Shown here one piece after another: positions 41,696-49,136 of a stretch of DNA of 49,136 nucleotides. Each line of letters starts with the position of its first letter. The first letter of the stretch is position 1. Origin of the DNA: JBNARI01 sp049718765 (lineage in GTDB: Bacteria; Bacillota; Sulfobacillia; DUMF01). The notes below the pieces were generated by a model. That model ran no database searches. It saw nothing but the letters and a program-made list of their open reading frames with translations, and was not told where the DNA came from. The stretch lies in the NCBI GenBank assembly GCA_049718765.1, contig JBNARI010000017.1, forward strand, positions 1 to 49,136, written 5' to 3'. Both the position numbers and the translations under genes were made by a program.

Positions 41696-41770
41696 GTTCC
41701 GTCACCCTCCAGTTGCAGACAGGATCGGTTCAATTGTAGCAAACTGGATGACAAGCAAGTACGTCGTAAC

Positions 41771-41779
41771 TGGTATACT
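41771..41779 (+). promoter_or_regulatory. Extended -10 promoter for the TPM-LemA operon
   Basis: TGGTATACT is an extended -10 element (TGn plus TATACT) about 20 bases ahead of the TPM-domain gene start, which would give a very short leader holding only the ribosome site. No good -35 is visible, as is normal for extended -10 promoters. The same 100-base gap must also carry a minus-strand promoter for the tRNA thiolase gene; TACAAT near 41740 is a candidate -10. Confidence 0.5.
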
Positions 41780-41799
41780 GGGTATTGGAGAGGTTGGCG

Positions 41800-42729
41800 A
41801 TGTGTGTGAGACTATCGTTGCTGAAACTCCTAGTTGGCGCTACAGCAACTTGCTTGGTGGCAGTGGCACCTGCTCAAAGAGCAGGCACGGCGTTGCCCAT
41901 GCAATTACCAGATCCGGTGGGCTTCGTGAACGATTTTGCCTCGTTGCTCAGCCCGTTCGAAGCTGCCCACCTGGAAAAGCTGATACGCGAGGGCGAGCTG
42001 AGTACAGGGGCCGAAGTAGCTGTGGCTATAGTGAACACAGTTGGAAACTACTCCCCCAAGGAATATGCAGTAGCCCTATTTGAGAAGTGGGGAATAGGCA
42101 AGAAAGGAGCCGATAACGGGCTGCTCATCTTGCTCGTTATGGACCAGCGCCGCTTGGAGATAGAGATTGGATACGGCTTGGAACACATTATAACTGACAG
42201 TACAGCCGGTCGGATTAGGGATTTGTACCTTGTACCCAAGTTCCGGGAGAATAAGTATGCTGAAGGCTTGGAGCTTGCGGTGACTGAAATCTACAGCTTG
42301 ATCCGTCAATCCCAACAGGGAGGACTGCAGCCACCCCCTCAACCTGAAACCCAAAGCGTGCCCTGGCAGATGTTGATGTTGGTGCTGCTGTTCATCGCGG
42401 TTTGGGTAAGTGCAGTGGTGTTTTTCGTTCGTCGTCGCCACCGCTGCCCCGTTTGCGGCCAGCCAATGAGGAAGAAGGAAGTAGTGGCCAGGGTGGCAAC
42501 TCCAATTTTCCCCGGATTGATCGTAGTTACCTGGTCTTGCGCCAACTGCGGCTTCTCCAAGAGCACACAGCGCACGGTGCGACCCTCTGGTACTGGAAGC
42601 GGGTGGCCAGGAGGTTGGTTTGGACCCGGATTTCCAATAGGCAGAACTGGGGGTGGTTCGCCTGGGGGACGCTTTGGCGGCTTTGGTGGCGGTAGGAGCG
42701 GCGGGGGCGGCGCAGGAGGTCACTGGTAA
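41800..42729 (+). CDS. TPM-domain (YgcG-like) membrane protein with Gly-rich tail
   Basis: An exported and membrane-bound protein of about 309 residues. A signal peptide (LSLLKLLVGATATCLVAVAPA) is followed by a TPM_phosphatase/YgcG domain (VGFVNDFASLLS, GAEVAVAIVNTV, GIGKKGADNGLLILLV, RRLEIEIGYGLE). One membrane helix (WQMLMLVLLFIAVWVSAVVF) leads into a cytoplasmic zinc-ribbon-like part (CPVCGQP and CANCGFS). The C-terminus is a glycine-rich tail ending GGAGGHW. TPM proteins with such tails are commonly paired with LemA, as here. ATG 41800 follows GGAGAGG. The role may lie in envelope protein quality control but is not established. Confidence 0.87.
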   Translation: MCVRLSLLKLLVGATATCLVAVAPAQRAGTALPMQLPDPVGFVNDFASLLSPFEAAHLEKLIREGELSTGAEVAVAIVNTVGNYSPKEYAVALFEKWGIGKKGADNGLLILLVMDQRRLEIEIGYGLEHIITDSTAGRIRDLYLVPKFRENKYAEGLELAVTEIYSLIRQSQQGGLQPPPQPETQSVPWQMLMLVLLFIAVWVSAVVFFVRRRHRCPVCGQPMRKKEVVARVATPIFPGLIVVTWSCANCGFSKSTQRTVRPSGTGSGWPGGWFGPGFPIGRTGGGSPGGRFGGFGGGRSGGGGAGGHW

Positions 42730-42748
42730 GAAAGAAAGGAGAGTCTTC

Positions 42749-43315
42749 ATGAAGAAGGGCTGGTTGTTCGTTAGCGTTGCTTTGTTGATTGTTGTGGTTT
42801 GCGCAGGGTCTCTCATAAGCAGCTACAACAGGCTCGTATCCTTAAGCGAAGCCATCAACGGGCAATGGGCACAGGTGGAAAACCAATTGAAAAGACGGTA
42901 CGACCTGGTGCCAAATTTGGTCGAAGTGGTAAAAGGCTATGCAGCCCATGAAAAAGAAGTGTTTACCAAGATCGCAGATGCGCGGGCCAAACTTGCAGGG
43001 GGGAACTTGCCACAGCAAAGCCGCATTGAAGCCGAGAATCAGCTTAGTAGTGCTTTAGCCAGGTTGCTTGTGATTGTGGAACAATATCCTCAGCTCAAGG
43101 CAGATCAACAGTTCACTGGGCTTCGTGATGAGCTTGTAGGCACGGAGAACCGCTTGGCAGTGGAGAGAATGCGGTACAACGAGCTGGTGCGCGATTACAA
43201 CCGCACTGTACGCAGTTTCCCCATGTTGCTCTTTGCCCGAGCCTTTGGTTTCGAACCCAAGCCCTATTACGAAGTGCCCCCTGAGGCTGCGGTCACACCG
43301 CAGGTGAAGTTCTAG
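42749..43315 (+). CDS. lemA: LemA family protein
   Basis: A single-pass membrane protein of 188 residues. One N-terminal helix (WLFVSVALLIVVVCAGSLI) is followed by the coiled helical LemA domain with the hallmark QVENQLKRRYDLVPNLVEVVKGY, AHEKEVFTKIADARA, and the C-terminal FAFEP-like end (FGFEPKPYYEVPP). LemA proteins are widespread and often sit beside TPM-domain genes, but their biochemical role is unclear. The ATG at 42749 has GAAAGGAGAG upstream, 19 bases after the TPM gene stop. The next gene starts one base after its stop. Confidence 0.92.
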   Translation: MKKGWLFVSVALLIVVVCAGSLISSYNRLVSLSEAINGQWAQVENQLKRRYDLVPNLVEVVKGYAAHEKEVFTKIADARAKLAGGNLPQQSRIEAENQLSSALARLLVIVEQYPQLKADQQFTGLRDELVGTENRLAVERMRYNELVRDYNRTVRSFPMLLFARAFGFEPKPYYEVPPEAAVTPQVKF

Positions 43316-43316
43316 C

Positions 43317-43982
43317 ATGGACACGGTGAGCGACCTTCCTGGGGTTGCCGCAGTTGGGCTTGCCTTTGTGGGTGGGCTGCTATCCTCGGCTAGCCCCTGT
43401 GTGCTCGCAGCCATGCCTGCAGCGTGCGCCCTAACTTCCACAGTGCCTCCCTCCCGCCGTCTGGCAGTGGGTTTGGCATTCACAGGGGGCACTTCCCTGT
43501 CTCTCTCTGCTGTGGGCATTGCATCGGTATACTTTGGCCGGTCCCTTTCAATATCAATGCGGCCAGCCACCCTTGTCCTGGGCGTGCTGCTGATAATGTC
43601 CGGCCTCACCTTGGCAGGTCTGGTCCCACTGCCCGGGTTCTTGCAGAAGTGTAACGTGAGGGTCGCACCAGCAAGCGACGCTAGCGCTGCGCGAGCCTTC
43701 GTGTTTGGGCTGGCGTTTGGTACGGTGATGACTCCCTGCGCCACCCCTATGCTCATCGCAATCATTGGCTACTTGTCCACAAGGGCCAACCCCCTGTTGG
43801 GCAGCGCCATGATGGTTGCGTACAGCTTAGGGCACTGCGCGTTGATCCTTGCCGCTTCTTTGTCCTGGAACGCAGCGCAGCGCTTTACCGTGAAATATCA
43901 GATGAGCCTTGAAACGCTGCGTAAAGTTGGAGGTGTACTAATGTGCGTGGCAGGCGTGCTCTTGGTCAGGTCTGTGCTTTAG
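43317..43982 (+). CDS. CcdA-like thiol:disulfide transmembrane protein
   Basis: An integral membrane protein of 221 residues with about six helices, of the CcdA/DsbD-beta family. It carries electrons from cytoplasmic thioredoxin to redox partners outside. The two redox cysteines are in SSASPCVLAAMP (Cys28) and TVMTPCATPMLIA (Cys141), the pseudo-symmetric positions of the family. The gene starts one base after lemA, and the downstream thioredoxin lipoprotein gene begins inside its 3' end, so that protein is the likely electron acceptor. Confidence 0.9.
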   Translation: MDTVSDLPGVAAVGLAFVGGLLSSASPCVLAAMPAACALTSTVPPSRRLAVGLAFTGGTSLSLSAVGIASVYFGRSLSISMRPATLVLGVLLIMSGLTLAGLVPLPGFLQKCNVRVAPASDASAARAFVFGLAFGTVMTPCATPMLIAIIGYLSTRANPLLGSAMMVAYSLGHCALILAASLSWNAAQRFTVKYQMSLETLRKVGGVLMCVAGVLLVRSVL

Positions 43983-44392
43983 TTTTGACTGCAGTTGTAC
44001 TCGCAGGCCTTGTGGTTGGAGGGTGTAGCCGCCAAGCGAAACAACAGCCAGCCACGCAAAGCAAGTGGCTAATAAGCGACGCCACTGAAGCAGACATCCA
44101 GCGGGCAGCTGAGCAGGGCCTGGCCGCAGTGGTCAAGCTGGGTTCTGATAGCTGCGTGCCGTGCCGTGAAATGAACGCGGTGATGGCACAGCTCGCCGAG
44201 GAGTACAAGGGCAAGTTGCTGTTCCTCAACGTAGATGTTTACAAGAACCCAGAGGTCGTCAAAAAGTACAGCGTGCTCGTGATACCCAAGATTGTTTTCG
44301 TGGACAAATCCGGGAAGCCCGTGGCCTACGTTGAGGGATACCGCTCCGTCACTCAAATGAAGGAATTAATCTCCAGGAGCGGCATCCTCTAG
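43943..44392 (+). CDS. Thioredoxin-fold lipoprotein
   Basis: A secreted, probably lipid-anchored thiol-disulfide protein of 149 residues. The signal peptide ends LAGLVVGGC, a good lipobox with the lipidated Cys28. The mature part is a thioredoxin fold with the redox motif CVPC (71-74), LLFLNVDVYKNP and the cis-proline region VLVIPKIVFV. The GTG at 43943 has GGAGGTG nine bases upstream and overlaps the CcdA-like gene by 40 bases. It likely receives electrons from the CcdA-like protein to reduce or isomerise envelope disulfides. The CVPC motif differs from ResA/StoA-type CEPC. Confidence 0.9.
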   Translation: MRGRRALGQVCALVLTAVVLAGLVVGGCSRQAKQQPATQSKWLISDATEADIQRAAEQGLAAVVKLGSDSCVPCREMNAVMAQLAEEYKGKLLFLNVDVYKNPEVVKKYSVLVIPKIVFVDKSGKPVAYVEGYRSVTQMKELISRSGIL

Positions 44393-46135
44393 CTCATTTG
44401 CACTTTCCGAAGCCCGCAAACCCCGCAGGCGGTTCAACGCAGCTGCAAACTCCAACCTTCGAAAAATGGCAAGATCCCCCGGATGCTGCCCTGGAGGAAA
44501 TGGTGACAGCGCGTCTAATCCCCCTTCCTCTAACACTTGGGCCACCCTATCCAGGGCTTCCTCCATGGTGATCCTGCCCCCCTTCTCCCTGGCAAGCAGT
44601 GCCATGGCGCACCCTATAGCTCGGGTTTGACTAGCATCTACCAGCTGCTCCAACCCCCAAAGGTCAAGCACGCTGCTGCCCACGATCAGCGTCCTGGTGC
44701 CCTTTGCACGCACCTTCGGTCTGTCGCCCCGGTTGCCTAGCAGCGCTTGTCTGATGCTTTCCAGGTCCACATACCTGACCGTGCTCAAACAGTCCCTGAT
44801 GGACCGAACTGCCCCCTGGGACCTGCTGGGATTCCTTCCCGGCACATTCTTGGCGACCTCCAGCGCCTGTTGTGTGACGTCGTAGGCGCGGTATTCTTGC
44901 ATCAGAATCACGGTGTCCGCCGCCTCGAAATAATCCCCACATCCACCCATGACCAGCACGCAGGACACGCCCAGCTCTGTGTAGAGCTGCCTCACCCTGT
45001 CAATGAATGGCGTGATGGGCTCAGCTCTGCCCTTCATGAGTTCCTCCATGCGCAGGTCACGGGTCATGAAGTTGGTGGCACACGTATCCTCGTCCAGGAG
45101 CAACACCTTCGCCCCCGCCTCAATGGCCTCCACGATGTTTGCAGCCTGAGAAGTGCTGCCGCTTGCACCGTCAGTGTCGAAACTTACAGTCGAAACTCCA
45201 CCCGGCAGGTCCCCGATGAACGCGCTTATGTTAACACCGGCCACACTCCGGCCGTCTTCTGCCCTGATTTTCACAGCTGACTGGTGGGTCACAACCCACT
45301 CCCGACCGTCGCCTGGAATATGGGCGTAGACTCCACGCTCCAAAGCGCGTAACAGGGTCGACTTACCGTGATAGCCTCCTCCGACTATGACTGTCACGCC
45401 CCGCGGAATGCCCATGCCCTGCACCAACCCTGAATTTGGAGTTTGGAACTCTACCAAGAGCGTGGGGGGTGCCTTGAACTTCACTGCAGGCGGGCATGGC
45501 ATCGGCCTGTCACTTATACCGCTTTCCCTGGCCAGATTCGACCCTTCTCCAACAAATGCTACCAGACCTCTTTCCTCCAAACAGCTCCTGATGAACTCCT
45601 GATCTTCATAGTGGGCTACCCATAGCCGGGCAAGACGTTTGTCCAGGTTCACCCACACCAGGGCCTGCGCTGCTACACGGGGCAAACGATCCACCAGTAA
45701 TTCGCTACACCTTCGCCCCAAGACCCTCCTCCCAGCAGCAGGAAGGTCCACAGAAATCCTAGCTTCAACGTACCCTTGAGCCCCAGGGAGGACCTTCACC
45801 GCCGAGCGTTCCAAGATCTCTTGCCCGCCAGCGTCAATGTGGAAGGGCAATCCTGCGCTGGCCTTCTTGAAGCTCCTTGCCAGGAAATCCTGTAGCGCAA
45901 TGCGCCGCGTGCCGCTTGCGCGGAGTTCCTCGGGCAAACCCGCAAACCGAATGGGAACCCGTAATCTCATGCGCGACGGCGGAGCATAAGGGTCTGGCTG
46001 GACGTGATCGATGAACAGGTCCGCCCAGCCTCCTGAAGGAAGCTCCAACCTGTAGGTACCAACCAGACATTTGTAAGCCCCGTAGCCTTTTCCGTCCAGT
46101 TCCAAGATCTTCTGCTGAAGCTCAGTGCTCCTCAA
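44366..46135 (-). CDS. ABC-class ATPase of the COG3044 family
   Basis: A soluble ATPase of about 589 residues of unknown cellular role, not a transporter component because no membrane domain or partner is encoded. Walker A is GGGYHGKSTLL (about residues 242-252), and the signature-like SGSTSQAANIVEAIE precedes Walker B KVLLLDEDTCATNFM (about 338). The N-terminal 200 residues start LQQKILELDGKGYGAYKCL, as in this family. A trypanosome homologue (MRB1590) works in mitochondrial RNA editing. The TTG at 46135 has AAAGGAG eight bases upstream, and a strong promoter lies ahead. The end overlaps the convergent thioredoxin gene by 27 bases. Confidence 0.88.
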   Translation of the reverse strand: MRSTELQQKILELDGKGYGAYKCLVGTYRLELPSGGWADLFIDHVQPDPYAPPSRMRLRVPIRFAGLPEELRASGTRRIALQDFLARSFKKASAGLPFHIDAGGQEILERSAVKVLPGAQGYVEARISVDLPAAGRRVLGRRCSELLVDRLPRVAAQALVWVNLDKRLARLWVAHYEDQEFIRSCLEERGLVAFVGEGSNLARESGISDRPMPCPPAVKFKAPPTLLVEFQTPNSGLVQGMGIPRGVTVIVGGGYHGKSTLLRALERGVYAHIPGDGREWVVTHQSAVKIRAEDGRSVAGVNISAFIGDLPGGVSTVSFDTDGASGSTSQAANIVEAIEAGAKVLLLDEDTCATNFMTRDLRMEELMKGRAEPITPFIDRVRQLYTELGVSCVLVMGGCGDYFEAADTVILMQEYRAYDVTQQALEVAKNVPGRNPSRSQGAVRSIRDCLSTVRYVDLESIRQALLGNRGDRPKVRAKGTRTLIVGSSVLDLWGLEQLVDASQTRAIGCAMALLAREKGGRITMEEALDRVAQVLEEGGLDALSPFPPGQHPGDLAIFRRLEFAAALNRLRGLRASESANELEDAAPGD

Positions 46136-46176
46136 TTTGGAGGCTCCTTTCTGCTTCGATGTTCCATGCAACCAAC

Positions 46177-46205
46177 TTTATATCGACACCTGGTTCCACA
46201 GTCAA
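46177..46205 (-). promoter_or_regulatory. Promoter of the COG3044 ATPase gene
   Basis: On the minus strand TTGACT (46205-46200) and TATAAA (46182-46177) are separated by exactly 17 bases, 42 bases before the TTG start codon. It lies in the 145-base gap shared with the divergent aminotransferase gene, for which I see no equally clear promoter. Confidence 0.65.
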
Positions 46206-46280
46206 TTGCCAGCAGGGAAATGGTCAAAACCAAAAGAATTATTCACACAGCCAAACACTAGATGTCCAGGAGGCAGCCAA

Positions 46281-47423
46281 ATGACCGTTTCGAGACTAGC
46301 AGAGCAAATTCCGCCTTTTATTGCCATGGATGTGCTTGAAAGGGCAAAAGCCCTGGAAAGCCAGGGTAGGAGCGTGATCCACCTTGAAGTGGGGGAACCC
46401 GACTTCCCCACCCCTCCGCCCATCGTGGAAGCAGCACAACGTGCCCTCGCAGCGGGGCATACCCATTACACACACAGCATGGGAATACCAGAGCTCCGAG
46501 AAGAGATTGCCCGCCACTACCATACTAAGTACGGCGTGGAGATCTCCCCAGACCAAATTGTGGTTACGTCGGGCACTTCGCCAGCGCTCATGCTGGCTTT
46601 CGCAGCCATATGTGATCCGGGCGATGAGGTGATAACCTCAAATCCCAGGTACGCGTGTTACCCCAACGCAATACGCTTTGTGGGTGCGGTGCCCGTTGAG
46701 GTACCAGTTGAGGAAGACGCTGGCTTCCGCTTCGACATAGCCCAGTTGAAACAGCACATTACACCCAGGACAAAGGCCATACTCATCAACTCGCCCTCCA
46801 ACCCCACGGGCATCCTAATGCATCCCGAAGATCTATCGGCCATTGCACAACTTGGCCCGTTGGTAGTTTCCGACGAGATTTACCACGGACTGGTTTACGG
46901 CGAAAAGGAGCACACCATACTCGAATACACCAACCGCGCCATCGTGATCAACGGCTTCTCCAAGCTCTATGCCATGACTGGTTGGAGGCTTGGCTACCTG
47001 ATACTTCCCCGCGAGCTGGTGCGAGCAGTCCAAAAGTTTCACCAGAATCTCTTCATATGCGCCTCCGCTTTCGGGCAATACGCTGCCATTGCAGCACTGC
47101 GCCAGTGCGAGGAGTACACCCGGCAAATGGTATCCACCTACGACCAAAGGAGGCGTTATATGTTGAGCCGGTTGCGCTCCCTGGGATTTAGGGTAGCTGT
47201 GGAGCCCACAGGCGCTTTCTACGTGCTTGCCAACGCTCGGCACCTTTCTAAGGACTCGTACCACCTTGCCTTTGACATCCTCGAGAAAGTGGGCGTGGCA
47301 GTCACACCGGGGATCGACTTTGGGACCAACGCTGAGGGGTTCTTGCGTTTCTCCTACGCCAATTCCCTGGACAACATAGCGATTGCCATGGACCGGCTGG
47401 AGCAATACGTTTCTTCAGCGTAG
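46281..47423 (+). CDS. Class I PLP-dependent aminotransferase
   Basis: A cytoplasmic aminotransferase of 380 residues, a paralogue of the enzyme at 23101. It has HLEVGEPDFPTPP, HYTHSMGIPELRE, the PLP contacts INSPSNPTG and VVSDEIYHGLVYG, and the Schiff-base Lys228 in GFSKLYAMTGWRLGY, then EGFLRFSYA with the carboxylate-binding Arg. The amino acid substrate is not determined. The open frame begins at 46125, but the ATG at 46281 has AGGAGG seven bases upstream and gives the normal N-terminus. The broken sensor gene follows 27 bases later. Confidence 0.9.
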   Translation: MTVSRLAEQIPPFIAMDVLERAKALESQGRSVIHLEVGEPDFPTPPPIVEAAQRALAAGHTHYTHSMGIPELREEIARHYHTKYGVEISPDQIVVTSGTSPALMLAFAAICDPGDEVITSNPRYACYPNAIRFVGAVPVEVPVEEDAGFRFDIAQLKQHITPRTKAILINSPSNPTGILMHPEDLSAIAQLGPLVVSDEIYHGLVYGEKEHTILEYTNRAIVINGFSKLYAMTGWRLGYLILPRELVRAVQKFHQNLFICASAFGQYAAIAALRQCEEYTRQMVSTYDQRRRYMLSRLRSLGFRVAVEPTGAFYVLANARHLSKDSYHLAFDILEKVGVAVTPGIDFGTNAEGFLRFSYANSLDNIAIAMDRLEQYVSSA

Positions 47424-47450
47424 AGCAAGCTTTGAAGGAGGGGGCCGAGA

Positions 47451-48799
47451 TTGGACGAGCGCGTGAACGAGAACGTTCACCGGGCAATCAAAAGGCTGGT
47501 GGATGTGTGCGTTGAGGCCACTAGCGCCAAGCACGGCTGCATAAGGCTTGAGTTCAAGGACTTCCTTGGGAACCACTGTTCTCTGTTCGCAACAAGCGAT
47601 GACTCTTGTCTCGGCCACGGCAAGTTGAATGGCGGGGAATGTTCCCTCCAATCACTGGGTACAGACCCCAAGCAGCTCCCACTGAGGCGCCATCCTGTCC
47701 TGGAAAGCGTGATTGCCCTTCCAGTGAGGTGCTGGGAAGGCATCTCTGGGGTACTCGCCCTGGGAAACAAAAGGGAAGGGTTCACCCCGCGTGATGTAGA
47801 CCTATGTTGGGCCATCAGTGAGATTGCCGGCACAATCTCATTGGTCTGGGCATCGGTGGGCAAACTCCGAACGTGGCTAGACGCCCTGTCAATTCCCACG
47901 TGGCTCGCACTCCATGATGGCAGCAGGTGTGTCTTCAACAGGGCGTGGTGGGACTCCACTGGGTGTGCTCTCCAAACCGAAGAGGGTGAAACTGGTGGGA
48001 CAGTGTCCACCCCAACGGCAGGCAAGCTTGCCTCACTACTATCTCAGAGCAATAGAGCTGGGCCAACCCTTCATGCTTTGCTACGGGTTGCTCACCCATT
48101 CTGGAGACTACAGGTGGATCAGCGATCAGGGTCACCGTCTGGAACTTGCTGGCAGCTTTCGCGCCTATGCTGGGTATTGCTATAACATTACAAACGTCAG
48201 GTACTCCCAAGAGGAGTTCCGTCGGGAAAGGGATTTCTCCAAAGCGGTAATAGAGACCGCGAACGCCCTGGTGGTGGTGCTTGATCCCCTTGGCAGGGTG
48301 GTTCGCTTCAACAGGGCGTGCTCAGACCTCACGGGTTATTCCGAAGACGAAGTGGTGGGCAAGCACTTGCTCAGGCAGCTGGTGCCAGGACCTGAAGGGC
48401 CTATGGTCCTTGAGCCCGTTCGGCAAAGGCCGCTTCAAAGGCGAATTCCCCCTTCGACACGAAAATCACTGGTTAACCAAGCACGGCCGAGAACTCTTGA
48501 TTTCCTGGTCCAGCACGTGCATTGCTTCACCAACCGGGGAACCGGAGTACGTAGTGTTCACTGGCTAGACATAACACATCAAAGACAAATGGAGAAACAG
48601 CTCCGCACACAGCACGAGCGTTTGGCCATAATGTTGTCCAGCATTGGCACGGGGTGATTGCCAGTGACACTTTCGACCGCATCACGCTCATGAACCCGGT
48701 GGCAGAAGCGCTCACAGGCTGACAACTCCAGGAGGCGTGGGGCAGCCCTCGAGCAAGGTATTCAGGATTCCTCTGAGGGTAGGCGATCCTGGTTCTTAA
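47451..48799 (+). pseudogene. Broken GAF-PAS sensor/regulator gene
   Basis: The remains of a signalling protein. From a TTG at 47451 (GGAGGGGG upstream) the first frame encodes a GAF-like domain (about 140 residues) and the start of a PAS domain (LDALSIPTWLALHDGS). The PAS sequence continues in other frames: WDSVHPNGRQACLTT near 47996, then SGDYRWISDQG with a second PAS (FSKAVIETANALVVVLDPLG), then FPLRHENHWLTKHGRELL near 48450, then LDITHQRQMEKQL. The third PAS (VIASDTFDRITLMNPVAEAL) needs one more base in a G-run at 48651 and then meets a TGA at 48720 where Trp is expected. At least five frame changes and one stop are needed. The output domain is gone or lies beyond recognition. Confidence 0.82.
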
Positions 48800-49136
48800 A
48801 ACTGTACAAAAGTGCTGGAGTAGCACTCTTGGACAGCTGCCCCTGTACCAGGAACAGGAACTGACCTTCTCACCGCCCACTTCCAGTCCCCCGCTACCAA
48901 GATTGGTCTCAGGGGAGAAAAGTCCCTCAACGTACCTTTCACTTGAGGGAATTTTTCGAGAAGCGGGACGGTGAGGGCTGCGGAGAGAACTCGCCAGCTT
49001 TTTCGCCACCCCGAAGGGTTGCCCGGGTCGGCCGGGTCTCGGGCAGCAGGCTTGCCCTCCCCGCTTTGGAGAGTGCGTAAGTGTCTTTCAAGGGTCTTCA
49101 GTTCACCGCGCGCTGGTGATGTCTTAGAATAGCTGT
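48800..49136. other. Non-coding or decayed 3' end of the window
   Basis: No convincing gene is visible on either strand in the last 337 bases. The minus-strand frame at 48527-49009 is antisense to the broken sensor gene and its product looks unnatural. Apart from the terminator at 48923-48956 there is only a GC-rich inverted motif near 49018-49050 (GCCCG...CGGGC). The stretch may be the eroded remainder of the sensor gene plus an intergenic region. Confidence 0.4.
48923..48956 (+). terminator. Intrinsic terminator downstream of the broken sensor gene
   Basis: TCCCTCAA (48923-48930) pairs perfectly with TTGAGGGA (48943-48950) around a 12-base loop, followed by A and five T (48952-48956). This is a plausible Rho-independent terminator for the plus-strand transcript of the aminotransferase and the former sensor gene. 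Confidence 0.6.

Noticed and set aside
47451..48799. Programmed frameshifting or two separate overlapping sensor genes
   Set aside because: Several shifts in different directions plus an in-frame stop inside PAS homology fit decay, not one recoding site.
48527..49009. Minus-strand 160-codon frame at the window end
   Set aside because: Largely antisense to the recognisable PAS remnants; composition is unnatural and no motif is visible.
1..49136. Mobile elements, phage genes, CRISPR arrays or rRNA
   Set aside because: No transposase, integrase, phage structural gene, regularly spaced repeat or rRNA sequence was found on reading through the window.

Overview
The window reads as a chromosomal segment of an endospore-forming member of the Bacillota (Clostridia-like), with GC in the mid-50s by eye. 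The spore signs are an alpha/beta-type small acid-soluble spore protein gene at 22904 and the sporulation membrane protein gene ytaF at 10345. A radical SAM gene of the spore-photolyase-related superfamily at 4082 agrees with this. The polA-ytaF-coaE-transglycosylase order, FabK as enoyl-ACP reductase, a FapR-like operator and frequent GTG/TTG starts preceded by strong GGAGG-type ribosome binding sites also point to Bacillota. A TtuA/Ncs6-type tRNA thiolase (40787) would fit a thermophile but does not prove it. I cannot name the genus.

Layout. 1-2239 (minus): part of a methylmalonyl-CoA module, with a carboxyltransferase start, methylmalonyl-CoA epimerase and a succinate/propionate-type CoA-transferase, behind a strongly structured intergenic stretch and a DUF3870 gene. 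3200-4912 (plus): an alpha/beta hydrolase and a radical SAM protein. 4876-6669 (minus): an Fsr-like MFS exporter, an ArsR-type regulator and tRNA-Leu(CAG). 6712-22727 (minus): one nearly gapless co-directional run of 16 genes. It starts, in transcription order, with fabH-fabK-fabD-fabG-fabF-fabZ under a promoter carrying a FapR-like site. It continues through an unrecognised protein, an ECF sigma factor, a zinc-finger/DUF4349 anti-sigma candidate, a DapA-family enzyme, polA, ytaF, a beta-propeller lipoprotein, coaE, a lytic transglycosylase and a 2-hydroxyacid dehydrogenase. Many junctions are 4-bp ATGA/GTGA/TTGA overlaps.

22904-30007 (plus): SASP, an aspartate-type aminotransferase, murD, nth, dnaE and a small DUF2007-like protein, with a small zinc-ribbon gene antisense to the end of nth. 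29988-40700 (minus): a compact catabolic-looking cluster under a GntR/FCD regulator. It holds the three subunits of a molybdenum hydroxylase, a cyclase-family metal hydrolase, a DRE-TIM (HMG-CoA lyase/isopropylmalate synthase-like) enzyme, an NRAMP-fold transporter that lacks the usual metal ligands, a two-domain Old Yellow Enzyme/2,4-dienoyl-CoA reductase-like protein and a 2-hydroxyacid dehydrogenase. I infer an anaerobic pathway that imports, hydroxylates, reduces, hydrolyses and cleaves a (possibly N-heterocyclic) organic compound. I do not recognise this gene set as a described pathway, and it is the best candidate here for something new.

40787-49136: a TtuA-like tRNA thiolase (minus); a plus-strand operon of a TPM-domain protein, LemA, a CcdA-like thiol transporter and a thioredoxin lipoprotein; a convergent COG3044-type ABC ATPase (minus); a second class I aminotransferase; and a GAF-PAS sensor gene broken by several frameshifts and a stop codon, followed by a plausible terminator. 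No IS element, prophage, CRISPR array or rRNA was seen.
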